Source: Roseibium sp.
Lineage (GTDB): Bacteria; Pseudomonadota; Alphaproteobacteria; Rhizobiales; Stappiaceae
NCBI GenBank assembly: GCA_017643925.1
Contig: JAEPML010000006.1
Span: forward strand, 1-64,000
Reading direction: 5' to 3'
Length of the DNA stretch: 64,000 bases
Shown: piece after piece, positions 16,588 through 25,020 of the stretch
Numbering within the stretch: the first letter of the stretch is position 1
How the letters are laid out: each line of letters opens with the position of its first letter
Position numbers and translations under genes: made by a program
Notes under the pieces: model-generated
The model's input: the letters and a program-made list of their open reading frames with translations, nothing else
Told to the model about the DNA's origin: nothing
Database searches by the model: none

Positions 16588-17418
16588 CTATTTAACCGCG
16601 CCGAAGGTCAGGCCACGTACAAGCTGTTTCTGACTGAACCAGCCAAGGATCAGGATCGGTGCGATTGCCATCGTCGAGGCGGCACTCAGCTTTGCGTAGA
16701 ACAAGCCTTCCGGGCTGGAATAGCTGGCGATGAAGGCGGTGAGGGGAGCCGCCTTGGCTGCGGTCAGGTTCAAGGTCCAGAACGCTTCGTTCCAGGCCAG
16801 GATGATGTTGAGCAGCACGGTCGAGGCGATCCCCGGAATGGCCATCGGTGTCAGGATGTAGAGGATCTCTTCCTTGAGAGTGGCGCCGTCCATGCGGGCT
16901 GCCTCCAGGATTTCTCCCGGTATTTCCTTGAAGTAGGTGTAGAGCATCCAGATGATGATCGGCAGATTGATCAGCATGAGGACGATGGTCAGGCCGAAGC
17001 GCGTGTCCAACAGCCCCAGCTTGATGAACAGGAGATAGATCGGATAGAGCACGCCAACCGCCGGAAGCATCTTGGTGGACAGCATCCACATCAGGATGTC
17101 CTTGGTGCGCTTGGACGGCACGAAGGCCATGGACCAGGCGGCAGGGACACCGATGACGATCCCGAGCAGGGTTGAACCGCCCGCAATGATCACCGAGTTC
17201 CAGAGATAGCGCATATAGTCCGAGCGTTCCTGAACGATCGCGTAGTTTTCTAGTGTCCAGTCAAAGAAGAAGAACAAGGGCGGATCGTTGATCGCCTGGG
17301 CTTCGGTCTTGAAGCTGGTCAGGATGGTCCAGAGAATCGGGAAGAAGATCAGGAGACCGATTGCCCAAGCGGCAATGGTGTTGATCGTCTTGCGGCGGGT
17401 TGTGACTGCACGTGCCAT
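16588..17418 (-). CDS. smoG: Polyol ABC transporter permease (MalG-type)
   Basis: A 276-residue CUT1 permease with six TM segments. The first is [22 protein letters not shown], and the cytoplasmic EAA loop is [25 protein letters not shown]. It pairs with SmoF to form the membrane channel for sorbitol/mannitol-like polyols. It lies 12 bases downstream of smoF with a GGAGGG ribosome-binding site. Confidence 0.92.
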   Translation of the reverse strand: MARAVTTRRKTINTIAAWAIGLLIFFPILWTILTSFKTEAQAINDPPLFFFFDWTLENYAIVQERSDYMRYLWNSVIIAGGSTLLGIVIGVPAAWSMAFVPSKRTKDILMWMLSTKMLPAVGVLYPIYLLFIKLGLLDTRFGLTIVLMLINLPIIIWMLYTYFKEIPGEILEAARMDGATLKEEILYILTPMAIPGIASTVLLNIILAWNEAFWTLNLTAAKAAPLTAFIASYSSPEGLFYAKLSAASTMAIAPILILGWFSQKQLVRGLTFGAVK

Positions 17419-17430
17419 TTCGGTCCCTCC

Positions 17431-18297
17431 TCAAGCGTCCAGGTTCTTGCCGACAATGCGCATCAGGAAGATGGCAACGATGTTGGCGAGTATGATTGCG
17501 TAGACACCACCTGCGGATCCGAGGCCGACATTCTGGCTTTCCAGCACGCGCTGGTAGATCAGGTAGGTGAGTGTGCGGGTGCCGAAGGCGCCGCTGGTCG
17601 TGACGAAGATTTCCGCAAAGATCGCCAGCAGGAAGATCGTCTGGATCAGGATCACGATGGTGATGGCGCGTGAAAGGTGCGGCAGGATAATGAAGCCGAA
17701 CCGGGCAAGTGGCGGGGCGCCGTCCATCTCCGCGGCCTCAAGCTGTTCGCTGTCGAGCGACTGGATGGCCGTCAGCAGGATCAGGGTGGCAAAGGGCAGC
17801 CATTGCCAGGAAACGATCAGGATGATTGAAAAAAGGGATGCGTCGCTGAGCCATTCGATCGGCTGGGCGCCGAAAGCTTTCCAAAGATGCGCGAACAGCC
17901 CGTTCACGGGATCCATGAACATGTTCTTCCACACCAGTGCCGAAACGGTTGGCATGACGAAGAAGGGGGCAATCACCAGAATGCGCACCATGCCCTGGCC
18001 CCACATGGGCTGGTCCAGGAGAATGGAAAGCAGAATTCCGAAAATGACCGTGATGAGCAGAACACCGCCAACGATGATCAGCGTGGTCTGGACGCTTGGC
18101 CAGAATGCGCTGGATGAGACAAAGCGGACATAGTTGTCGAACCCGACCCAGCCAAGATCTCCACCACGGAGCGGCAGGTATTTCTTGAACGAGAAAACCA
18201 GGGTCATCGTGAGGGGGATAAGCATCCAGCCGAGGAGCAGGATGACGGCGGGCGCCATCATGAAACGGGCGGCGGAGCGGGAGTGCTGGGTAGCCAT
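17431..18297 (-). CDS. smoF: Polyol ABC transporter permease (MalF-type)
   Basis: A 288-residue CUT1 permease with six TM segments, beginning FMMAPAVILLLGWMLIPLTMTLVF, and an EAA loop (EAAEMDGAPPLARFGFIILPHLS). The ATG at 18297 is chosen because AGAAGG precedes it at normal spacing; an upstream in-frame start at 18357 would add 20 non-conserved residues and overlap the intercistronic hairpin zone. It is separated from smoE by a strong hairpin (18367-18400). Confidence 0.9.
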   Translation of the reverse strand: MATQHSRSAARFMMAPAVILLLGWMLIPLTMTLVFSFKKYLPLRGGDLGWVGFDNYVRFVSSSAFWPSVQTTLIIVGGVLLITVIFGILLSILLDQPMWGQGMVRILVIAPFFVMPTVSALVWKNMFMDPVNGLFAHLWKAFGAQPIEWLSDASLFSIILIVSWQWLPFATLILLTAIQSLDSEQLEAAEMDGAPPLARFGFIILPHLSRAITIVILIQTIFLLAIFAEIFVTTSGAFGTRTLTYLIYQRVLESQNVGLGSAGGVYAIILANIVAIFLMRIVGKNLDA

Positions 18298-18366
18298 GGA
18301 CACACCTTCTCTGTTAACGGCAACTACCGTTTTGGGTGGTTGACGGGGCGTGTGCAAATAGAAAAT

Positions 18367-18400
18367 GGGAGGGCGGAACAGGGCAAGTATCCGCCCTCCC
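18367..18400 (-). terminator. Intercistronic hairpin between smoE and smoF
   Basis: GGGAGGGCGGA (18367-18377) pairs perfectly with TCCGCCCTCCC (18390-18400), an 11-bp GC-rich stem with a 12-base loop. On the transcribed (minus) strand it is followed by ATTTTCTATTT, so it can act as a partial terminator. Such hairpins after binding-protein genes usually make the binding protein more abundant than the membrane parts. Confidence 0.75.
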
Positions 18401-18418
18401 AGTCAGGGGAGGAAACCC

Positions 18419-19723
18419 TTAGTAGCCGGCTGCTTCCATTTCTTCAGCCGTGTTCGCCTGGGCTTTAGCCAAGGCTTCATCGACAGATTGCTGGCCTGCA
18501 ACCATTGCCGAGAATTCCTGTCCAGCTGCCGTGCCGATGCCAGCCCATTCCGGGATCGCGACATACTGGATGCCGACATATGGAACCGGTTGAACGGTCG
18601 GGCTATCGGGATTTGCCGCGTTGATGCTTTCAAGCGTCATCTTGGCAAACGGGACTTTCTGGTATTCCGGGTTCTCGTAGAGAGACGTCCGGGCTCCTGG
18701 AGGCACGTTGGCCCAGCCTTCCTTGGAAGCCACCAGTTCGATGTAGTCCTTGGAGGTCGCCCACTCGATGAACTGCTTTGCAGCCGCCTCTTTCTGAGTG
18801 CCTGCCGGAATGGCAAGTGCCCAGGCCCAGAGCCAGTTGGCGCGCTTGTCCACGCCTTCCTTGTTCGGCGCGAGGGCGAAGCCTACCTTGTCAGCCACTG
18901 TGGAGTCGTTCGGGTTGGTCACGAAAGATGCTGCCACGGTCGCATCAATCCACATGCCGCACTTGCCTTGCTGGAAGAGGGCGAGGTTTTCATTGAACCC
19001 GTTTGTGGAGGCTCCCGGAGGTCCGTAGCTAGTCAGCAGGTTGTTATAGAAGCTGACGGCTTCCTTCCATTCCGGCGTGTCGAGCTGCGGCTTCCAGTTT
19101 TCATCGAACCAGCGTGCACCGAACGAGTTGGCGACCGTGGTGATGAACGCCATGTTCTCACCCCAACCGGCCTTGCCGCGCAGGCAGACACCGTAAATTT
19201 CGTTGTCCTTGTCGGTCATTGCCTTGGCAGCGGCTTCGACATCACTCCAGGTCGGAGCATCAGGCATCGAAACGCCGGCCTTTTCCATGAGGTCCGTGCG
19301 ATACATGATCATCGAGGACTCGCCGTAGAAGGGAGCTGCGTAGAGATTGCCGCTGTGGCTGAGACCTGCGCGCATGGCAGGAAGAATGTCGTCCTTGTCG
19401 TAGCTTGCCGGCAGGTCCTCGAGCGAGACGAGCCATTCGTTGGCAGCCCAGATCGGCGTTTCATACATGCCGATTGTCATGATGTCGAACTGACCGCCCT
19501 TGGCGGCAATGTCCTGGGTAACGCGCTGACGCAGGACGTTCTCTTCGAGCGTGACCCACTCGACCGTATGTCCGGTCTTCGCAGTGAAGTCGTCCGTCAG
19601 ACCCTGCATACGGATCATGTCGCCGTTGTTCACGGTCGCGATCGTAAGCGTTTCGGCAAACGCGCCGGTGGTTGAGATCAAGGTGAGTGCGGTTGCCGCA
19701 CACAATGCGTTCTTCAAATACAT
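18419..19723 (-). CDS. smoE: Periplasmic polyol-binding protein
   Basis: A 434-residue extracellular solute-binding protein (family 1) with a signal peptide (ALCAATALTLISTTGAFAE). Landmarks are TVEWVTLEENVLRQRVTQDIAAKGGQ, the MYRTDLMEKAGV segment and the aromatic ligand-site region WLWAWALAIPAGTQ. Order and length match SmoE of sorbitol/mannitol importers. It is the first gene of the operon and sits 85 bases downstream of the LacI-type operator at 19788-19809. Confidence 0.9.
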   Translation of the reverse strand: MYLKNALCAATALTLISTTGAFAETLTIATVNNGDMIRMQGLTDDFTAKTGHTVEWVTLEENVLRQRVTQDIAAKGGQFDIMTIGMYETPIWAANEWLVSLEDLPASYDKDDILPAMRAGLSHSGNLYAAPFYGESSMIMYRTDLMEKAGVSMPDAPTWSDVEAAAKAMTDKDNEIYGVCLRGKAGWGENMAFITTVANSFGARWFDENWKPQLDTPEWKEAVSFYNNLLTSYGPPGASTNGFNENLALFQQGKCGMWIDATVAASFVTNPNDSTVADKVGFALAPNKEGVDKRANWLWAWALAIPAGTQKEAAAKQFIEWATSKDYIELVASKEGWANVPPGARTSLYENPEYQKVPFAKMTLESINAANPDSPTVQPVPYVGIQYVAIPEWAGIGTAAGQEFSAMVAGQQSVDEALAKAQANTAEEMEAAGY

Positions 19724-19787
19724 CCTATGTCCTCCCTGGCTTGGATGTTGCCCAAACCTTGAGGCAATTGTTATCTGGCGTCAAGTA

Positions 19788-19809
19788 AAATTTTACGCGC
19801 GCAAAATTT
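19788..19809. promoter_or_regulatory. LacI-type operator upstream of smoE
   Basis: A 22-bp near-perfect palindrome (20 of 22 positions symmetric) with outer AAATTTT/AAAATTT arms and a central CpG inside CGCGCG. LacI/GalR proteins typically bind palindromes of this size with a central CG. It lies between the regulator stop codon and smoE, 65-86 bases before the smoE ATG. A related site occurs in front of the regulator gene. Confidence 0.75.
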
Positions 19810-20840
19810 CAGGCGGATGCTCTCAGGATAAGTCGTGCTGCGAAAAGGGTTTCCTGCCGATTTCCGAATGAGCCGCCAGCCTCGATCAAGTCCATCAAAG
19901 TGCTGAATGCATGGTTCGCAACGGAATCGTAGTCGTGTGCTGCCGTGGTCAGCGACGGGCAGGTGAACTTGGAAAAAGGATGGTCGTCGTGAGAGGCGAC
20001 CCTTAGGGCGCAGCCTTCTCCCCGGCCGACCCTGAAGCCTTTCTCGTAACAGGCAGACAGAAGCCCGATCGCCAGGCGGTCGTTGCTGCACAGGATCGTG
20101 TCGGTCGGAAAACCGTGCACTTCCAGGATCCGCAACGCACCCTGACGGCCGATTTCCTCAAAGGCCCAGCCTTCGCCCTCAACTTTCAGGACATGAGGTT
20201 CGAGCCCCAGTCGCTCCATCATCTCGACATAGGCGATCCGGCGCTTGTTGGCGTTCGGGTTGGCCGGTGTGCTCATCTCGAAGAAACACGGTGGTTCTCC
20301 GGACCGGGTGAGATATTCGACGGTTTGGGATACGAAGCTGAAATTGTCAGATCCAACAAAGGCTTCGCCAATGCCCTCGATGTTACTGTCGAAGAGAACG
20401 GTCGGGACGTCCTTGCAGAACTTCTCGATGTAGTCTCGGTCAGAGGCACGTCCGAGCGGCGCAAGCAGCACACCTGCCGGTTTCAGGGATCGCAGGCTGC
20501 CGAGGATGTCGTTTTCAAGATCCTGCTGGCCGTGCGAGCTGAACAGGATCGGCCAAAATCCGGCGTCGAGACAGCGATGCTCGATATTTCGGGCGATCTC
20601 CGCAAAAAACGGATCCGCCAAGTAGGGAACCACGACGCCGATATTCTTTGTCAGTCGTCTATTCTGATTGATGGCGAAAATGTTCGGGCGAAAATCATAC
20701 CGTTCCAGTGCTTGCTCAATGCGCTCTCTTGTCGATTGGCGAACGCTGTCAGGGTCATTGAAATACTTGGAAACCGTGGGTCTGGAAATGCCGCTGACGG
20801 AGGCAAACTCTTCCATATTCTTGATTTTTCGATCCGTCAT
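19809..20840 (-). CDS. LacI-family transcriptional regulator of the polyol operon
   Basis: A 343-residue LacI/GalR regulator. The N-terminal helix-turn-helix is EFASVSGISRPTVSKYFND, with the hinge region RYDFRPNIFAINQNRR, followed by a periplasmic-binding-like sensor domain (IGVVVPYLADPFFAEIARNIE, TILCSNDRLAIGLL). The ATG at 20840 is used; an ATG six codons upstream lacks a ribosome-binding site. It probably represses smoEFGKS-mtlK and is relieved by a polyol; two matching operators flank it. The binding-site match supports both operon control and autoregulation. Confidence 0.88.
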   Translation of the reverse strand: MTDRKIKNMEEFASVSGISRPTVSKYFNDPDSVRQSTRERIEQALERYDFRPNIFAINQNRRLTKNIGVVVPYLADPFFAEIARNIEHRCLDAGFWPILFSSHGQQDLENDILGSLRSLKPAGVLLAPLGRASDRDYIEKFCKDVPTVLFDSNIEGIGEAFVGSDNFSFVSQTVEYLTRSGEPPCFFEMSTPANPNANKRRIAYVEMMERLGLEPHVLKVEGEGWAFEEIGRQGALRILEVHGFPTDTILCSNDRLAIGLLSACYEKGFRVGRGEGCALRVASHDDHPFSKFTCPSLTTAAHDYDSVANHAFSTLMDLIEAGGSFGNRQETLFAARLILRASA

Positions 20841-20913
20841 CTGAATGCCCCGGTGCATTGCGCTGTATGACGCGGATGTAAGTTTTCATCCAGTCCGCCT
20901 GTTTGGCAGATTA

Positions 20914-20935
20914 AAACTTTCCGCGTGTAAAATAT
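20914..20935. promoter_or_regulatory. Second LacI-type operator upstream of the regulator gene
   Basis: This 22-bp segment matches the smoE operator in 17 of 22 positions, including the AAA(C/T)TTT arm, the central CGCG and the right AAAAT arm. It lies 74-95 bases upstream of the regulator ATG. The pair of sites suggests that the regulator also controls its own gene, with possible looping over about 1.1 kb. Confidence 0.6.
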
Positions 20936-21020
20936 TATCTTAACAATAGAAATTTTCACTCATGCCGGTCAAGTCGCCTCGAGCCCGGCGTTGTAAATTC
21001 GATCGCTATGGAGGAAGCTG

Positions 21021-21689
21021 CTACCCGAACCAGCGTTTGAGCCAGCGCCGGAACCCGCTGGTGGCGGCTGAAGCGTGTTTTTCCGCTTTTGCCCGCGCTT
21101 CCTCAGCGTTGTCGCCAACGTCCCCCATGAATTCATCGACGCTTTCAACAACCGGATCAATACGCCGTTTCTTGAATGCCTGCACGACACGCAGGGCCAG
21201 GAAGCCGAGGACACCCAGCACTAGGAAGAACAGGAGATTGAACCAGGGGATCAGAACGACATTCGGGCCTTCGACTTCCTTGATGTCGATGACATTCGGA
21301 AAGATCGTGAAAAGTTTGATGCGCCAGCCGTAGTGTGTCACGGCAACCCAGACATCGTCCTTCTGGGCAAGGTCCTGTGCTCTGGCGGTGACGCTGCCGC
21401 TGTCAAACTTGAAATAGGGCGGCCAGCTCCATTCCGTGTCCTCGTTGCGGTAAACCCTTGGTTCGCCGTTTGGCCAGACCGCGTTGACGAAGCGGACGTC
21501 CCGCGTCCAGTTCGGGTTTGTGCCGGCATCCGGGGCTGCCCAGAACCAGGAGGAGGAGCCGATATCCATGCGTTTGACATCGGTGCCGACAATGCGGACG
21601 ACGTCACGACCGGGCAGGGTGTAATGCGCAAACAGCACGATGACCAGGAAGATCGGGATGCCCACAATCCATTTGATGTATTTGGTCAA
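21021..21689 (-). CDS. DUF1523-family membrane protein, last gene of the AAA+ cluster
   Basis: A 222-residue protein starting at a TTG (21689) that overlaps the previous stop as TTGA. It has an N-terminal TM helix (WIVGIPIFLVIVLFAHYTLPG), a periplasmic domain with RDVVRIVGTDVKRMD, WFWAAPDAG and NEDTEWSWPPYFKFDS, a second TM (VLIPWFNLLFFLVLGVLGFLALRVVQAF) and a charged cytoplasmic tail ending in FRRWLKRWFG. The pattern fits DUF1523, a family of unknown function common in Rhodobacteraceae. As the only membrane protein of the five-gene cluster it may anchor the system at the inner membrane; this is inference. Confidence 0.82.
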   Translation of the reverse strand: MTKYIKWIVGIPIFLVIVLFAHYTLPGRDVVRIVGTDVKRMDIGSSSWFWAAPDAGTNPNWTRDVRFVNAVWPNGEPRVYRNEDTEWSWPPYFKFDSGSVTARAQDLAQKDDVWVAVTHYGWRIKLFTIFPNVIDIKEVEGPNVVLIPWFNLLFFLVLGVLGFLALRVVQAFKKRRIDPVVESVDEFMGDVGDNAEEARAKAEKHASAATSGFRRWLKRWFG

Positions 21690-23065
21690 TCGTCGTCGTC
21701 CTCGTCGTCGTCATCATCATCATCGTCGTGTCGGGGAATGGCGCCCCAAGGCCCCATGTTTCTTCCGAAGCCGAAATCAACATGGTCTTCGCTCATGTTC
21801 GGTTCCGGGCCGAACAGCTCTTCACGGGTACCGACCTTGTCGACCATGTATTCGTCTGCCAGGAACTGGGCCGCGTAGGATTTCTTCGCTTCGCTCCAGC
21901 TTTGGTAGTGGCCGTAAAACTCGTCCTTGTGGCAGATGAACAATTGCCTGAAATCGAGCGGCGTCAATTCCGCCAGGAGCATGTTGACCAGGTGCTTGTC
22001 GCGATGGTCGCGCGAGCGCATCAGGTAGAAATAGGCCGGGTTGTCGGGTGTCGGCCATTCCAGGCCACCACGCGTGTCGAGGCGTTGAAGCACGTCGTTG
22101 ATCGCGTGGTATTCGGGTGGCAGCTTGCGATGGTATTTTCGCTTCAGGGATCTCAGGTTCCGGCGGGAGACATTGCTGAGATTCTCTTCATTGTCCGCGG
22201 CGGTGTCGATGACAATGAAATCGAGTTTCTGTTTCAGGATGCTCTTGGCCTGCGCGCCCTTTGCATCGATGATCGGTTCGATCAATCCGTTGCGGGTCAG
22301 GAACGCGGCAACGTCGTGACGGTCCGAGGTCGTCATGACATGTTTCACCGGCAGATCGACGACCACGTCCAGTTTCCTGGAGGCGATGCAGGCGGTTTCC
22401 CTCACATCCCGAAACACATAGAAACCACCGAAATGCGCCGTGTAGAAGTTGCCCGGTTCGAATCTCTGGGATTTCAGGGAAATCGGCGTGCGAATGATGT
22501 CGCCCGTGTGTTTCGCCAGCTCGATCATCTCGGCAATCAGGACGTCATCCCACCAGGCGTCCGGGTCGGACATGAACTGCTCGATCCGGTCACCGAGCTC
22601 GTCACCTGCCTCCACATGACCGCCGACCGTGTCTGCTTCCACCTGTATGTTTCTGTAGTTGACGAGATCCGCCGGGCTCGTCACCGCGAAGATCGTGTTG
22701 ACCAGCTCGCCGACGACGGCGTCACGAATGGTCAGCGCGAAGAGCTGCTCTTCGTTTTCGTCGATATAGCGTCTGAGGATGGAGCGTGACGTGGAAAAGC
22801 TCGCATTCAGCAGTGGAGCGGTCTTTTGGGTTACCGACAACAGGATGAACTGGCGGTTGCAGCCGTTGGGATTGAGATACTGGGGATCGCCCAGCTCGTC
22901 TCCTATTTCCGGTGAGAAACCGGAGATGTCGATGTGAAACTCCTGAAGGGATGTCGTTCTGCCCGTCATGTGTTCCAGCGCGCGATTGTAGCGCGCAACC
23001 ATTGCCGGTGAAGAGACCTCGATGAGGTTTCCGTACATCAGCCCATGTTTCACCAGTCTCATCAT
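21686..23065 (-). CDS. Unknown protein with poly-aspartate tail (possibly DUF6638)
   Basis: A 459-residue soluble protein without signal peptide. I do not recognise it with certainty; it may belong to DUF6638. Visible features are an N-terminal half rich in acidic and aromatic residues (HIDISGFSPEIGDELGDPQYL, DPDAWWDDVLIAEMIELAKHTGD), a basic segment (RRNLRSLKRKYHRKLPPEYH) and a C-terminal run of 13 Asp/Glu residues after GAIPRH. The tail is coded by GAY-type repeats that run into the next gene's TTG start. ATGA overlap with the ATPase gene points to strict co-translation and a shared complex. Confidence 0.8.
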   Translation of the reverse strand: MMRLVKHGLMYGNLIEVSSPAMVARYNRALEHMTGRTTSLQEFHIDISGFSPEIGDELGDPQYLNPNGCNRQFILLSVTQKTAPLLNASFSTSRSILRRYIDENEEQLFALTIRDAVVGELVNTIFAVTSPADLVNYRNIQVEADTVGGHVEAGDELGDRIEQFMSDPDAWWDDVLIAEMIELAKHTGDIIRTPISLKSQRFEPGNFYTAHFGGFYVFRDVRETACIASRKLDVVVDLPVKHVMTTSDRHDVAAFLTRNGLIEPIIDAKGAQAKSILKQKLDFIVIDTAADNEENLSNVSRRNLRSLKRKYHRKLPPEYHAINDVLQRLDTRGGLEWPTPDNPAYFYLMRSRDHRDKHLVNMLLAELTPLDFRQLFICHKDEFYGHYQSWSEAKKSYAAQFLADEYMVDKVGTREELFGPEPNMSEDHVDFGFGRNMGPWGAIPRHDDDDDDDDEDDDD

Positions 23066-25011
23066 GGGCGGGATGCTTCCACGTAGCGGCGCTTGGCTTC
23101 CTCCATCCGCTGCATCTCGCGGACCGCGTTCTCGATCGCGACCTCGTCGGACTTGTCAGCGTAGCGGAACTCGCTGTCGGCGTAGCGGTTGATTTCCTGG
23201 ATGACCATCTCGATGGTGATCGGTTTCGCCAGCTCTGCAATCATCGACTTCTTGGTGTCATAATTCTTGAACAGGAAGAGATCCGGTTCTTCCATCCATT
23301 CGTCCGGCAACTCGAAGTCCATCGCGCGGACCTTGACGGCGTCAGTGATGTTCTTGATGGCCCGTCCGGTAAACCGTTCATCGGCTTCCTGAATGGCTTT
23401 CAGATAGGTGCCCAGTTTGGCGATGGTGTCCATGTCGCCGATCTGCGCGTGGATCCTGTCGAACACCTTGATAAGGGCATCCTCCTTCGGGCGGGAATGC
23501 TGTTCATAGGAGGCCGCGACCGCTTTCTTGATCGCCTGGGCCTCGAACAGCTCGTGATCCCCGACCGGAATGGAGTGGTTCTTGCCCATCAGGAGATGCA
23601 GGATGTCGATATAGTCTTCGCGGGTCTGGGGACCGTCGACCAGGAAACGGGCGCCGGCGCGCTGGCGCAAGGCATCGTCGACATTCTCAGGATAGTTGGA
23701 AAACATGCCGAAGGTGCAGTTGCCGCGCACCACCGTGTTGGCGCCCGCGAAGCTTTCCATCAGCACGGCAGTGATTTCCAGCTGCCCGGCCGAGGATTGA
23801 CGGTCGCCGCGTTTGCCCGCGAGCTGGTCAATGTCATCGATCGTGCCGAAGCCGATGACATTCGGATCGGTGACGGTCCTGATGAAGGCCTTGGCGTTCT
23901 GTGCAGACTTGCCCTGGTAGCTGTCGATGCTTTCGGTGGAAAGGTTCTGGTAGCGAAAGGCATAGCCGGCATTTGAACAATAGTCATTGATCATGCCCGC
24001 CATCATCTGGATAAGCGTTGTCTTGCCGGTGCCTGGTTTGCCATCGCCCATGAAGGTGAAAATGAAGCCACCAAGTTCGGCAAACGGGTTCAGCTTGCGT
24101 TCGAAATCGTAGGCCATCAGCATCTTGGAAAGCTTCATCGCCTGATACTTGGCAATGTGATTGCCAACAACCTCTTCCGGTTTCTTGAAGGCCATGGTCA
24201 AGGTGGTTGAGCGGGCCCTGGCCGCCGGGGTGAAGCCCGTGATCTCGAAATCATCGGCTTCAACACGGTAATTTGCGTCGGTAAAGGGCTTGAGATGAAC
24301 CGATCCTTCGGCCCTGAGCGTCACCTTCTCCATGAGCTGTTCGCAGAAGGACGTGACGACACCAATGAGATCGTGATCAGTTGAGACACCGGCGGCAGCG
24401 ATTTCCTGATCCAGTTCCCAAAGGGCGCCGTGAAGGGCAAGCTGGTCGTTGTCGAGCAGGATTTCCTCGACTTCGCCGCTCTGAACTTCGGTTTCTCCGG
24501 CGTCGGTCGCGAGGCCGGCCAGCAGGAAGTCGGTCATGTTGGCGAAGACATGAAGAGAGATCAGCGCGGAAGCCGACAACAGGTCCTGGAAGTTCTTCTT
24601 GCGCGACGCGTCAAGCGTTCCAGCCAGGTTGCTGCGCTTCAGGTCGCTCAGTCCGGACTGTTCGGCAAACTGGTCTGAGGTGACCTGGGCCACGGAGAGG
24701 GCGCGGCGCAACGCCCGCAACACGCTGGCCTGCAGCGGGGTCGTCAGGGCATCGTCGTCGCTTTCTAGGACGCGATTGGCCAGTTGTACGCCTTCGGGCC
24801 TGGCAGTGGTTCGCGTTACAAGACCCGGCGTGGTCGAACGGAACCGCCGCCTGCTTCCAATGCCGGGGGAGCGTTCCAGGACCCGGTCCGGTTCCCGTTT
24901 GGCAGCGATGCGCGGGGTATGATCGAACCCCTCCAGCATTGCTTCCGCGAGCGGGTATTTCTCGAGAATTTTCTCTTCTTTCAATTCCATGAGATCGTTG
25001 GAAACAGTCAC
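23062..25011 (-). CDS. AAA+ ATPase, core of the five-gene cluster
   Basis: A 649-residue protein. The N-terminal 300 residues are unfamiliar: an Arg/Thr-rich linker (about 35-75) and a helical domain. The C-terminal part is an AAA+ module: Walker A GDGKPGTGKTT with K330, Walker B FGTIDDIDQL with D392/D393, a sensor-1-like GMFSNYPENVDDALRQRAGARF with candidate arginine fingers, and a helical lid (ERFTGRAIKNITDAVKVRAMD). It has no peptidase, helicase or HTH part that I can see. It is likely to remodel a partner encoded beside it, perhaps the 459-residue protein, with which it overlaps by 4 bp. Function unknown. Confidence 0.88.
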   Translation of the reverse strand: MTVSNDLMELKEEKILEKYPLAEAMLEGFDHTPRIAAKREPDRVLERSPGIGSRRRFRSTTPGLVTRTTARPEGVQLANRVLESDDDALTTPLQASVLRALRRALSVAQVTSDQFAEQSGLSDLKRSNLAGTLDASRKKNFQDLLSASALISLHVFANMTDFLLAGLATDAGETEVQSGEVEEILLDNDQLALHGALWELDQEIAAAGVSTDHDLIGVVTSFCEQLMEKVTLRAEGSVHLKPFTDANYRVEADDFEITGFTPAARARSTTLTMAFKKPEEVVGNHIAKYQAMKLSKMLMAYDFERKLNPFAELGGFIFTFMGDGKPGTGKTTLIQMMAGMINDYCSNAGYAFRYQNLSTESIDSYQGKSAQNAKAFIRTVTDPNVIGFGTIDDIDQLAGKRGDRQSSAGQLEITAVLMESFAGANTVVRGNCTFGMFSNYPENVDDALRQRAGARFLVDGPQTREDYIDILHLLMGKNHSIPVGDHELFEAQAIKKAVAASYEQHSRPKEDALIKVFDRIHAQIGDMDTIAKLGTYLKAIQEADERFTGRAIKNITDAVKVRAMDFELPDEWMEEPDLFLFKNYDTKKSMIAELAKPITIEMVIQEINRYADSEFRYADKSDEVAIENAVREMQRMEEAKRRYVEASRP

Positions 25012-25020
25012 GTTTGAAAC

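Noticed and set aside
18365-19675. 436-codon plus-strand open frame over smoE
   Set aside because: It mirrors the smoE reading frame on the other strand; smoE has a signal peptide, family motifs and operon context.
21690-21730. Short tandem repeat considered as a CRISPR or satellite element
   Set aside because: It is a simple in-frame GAY codon run that encodes an Asp tail; no spacers or longer units exist. No CRISPR array was seen anywhere in the window.
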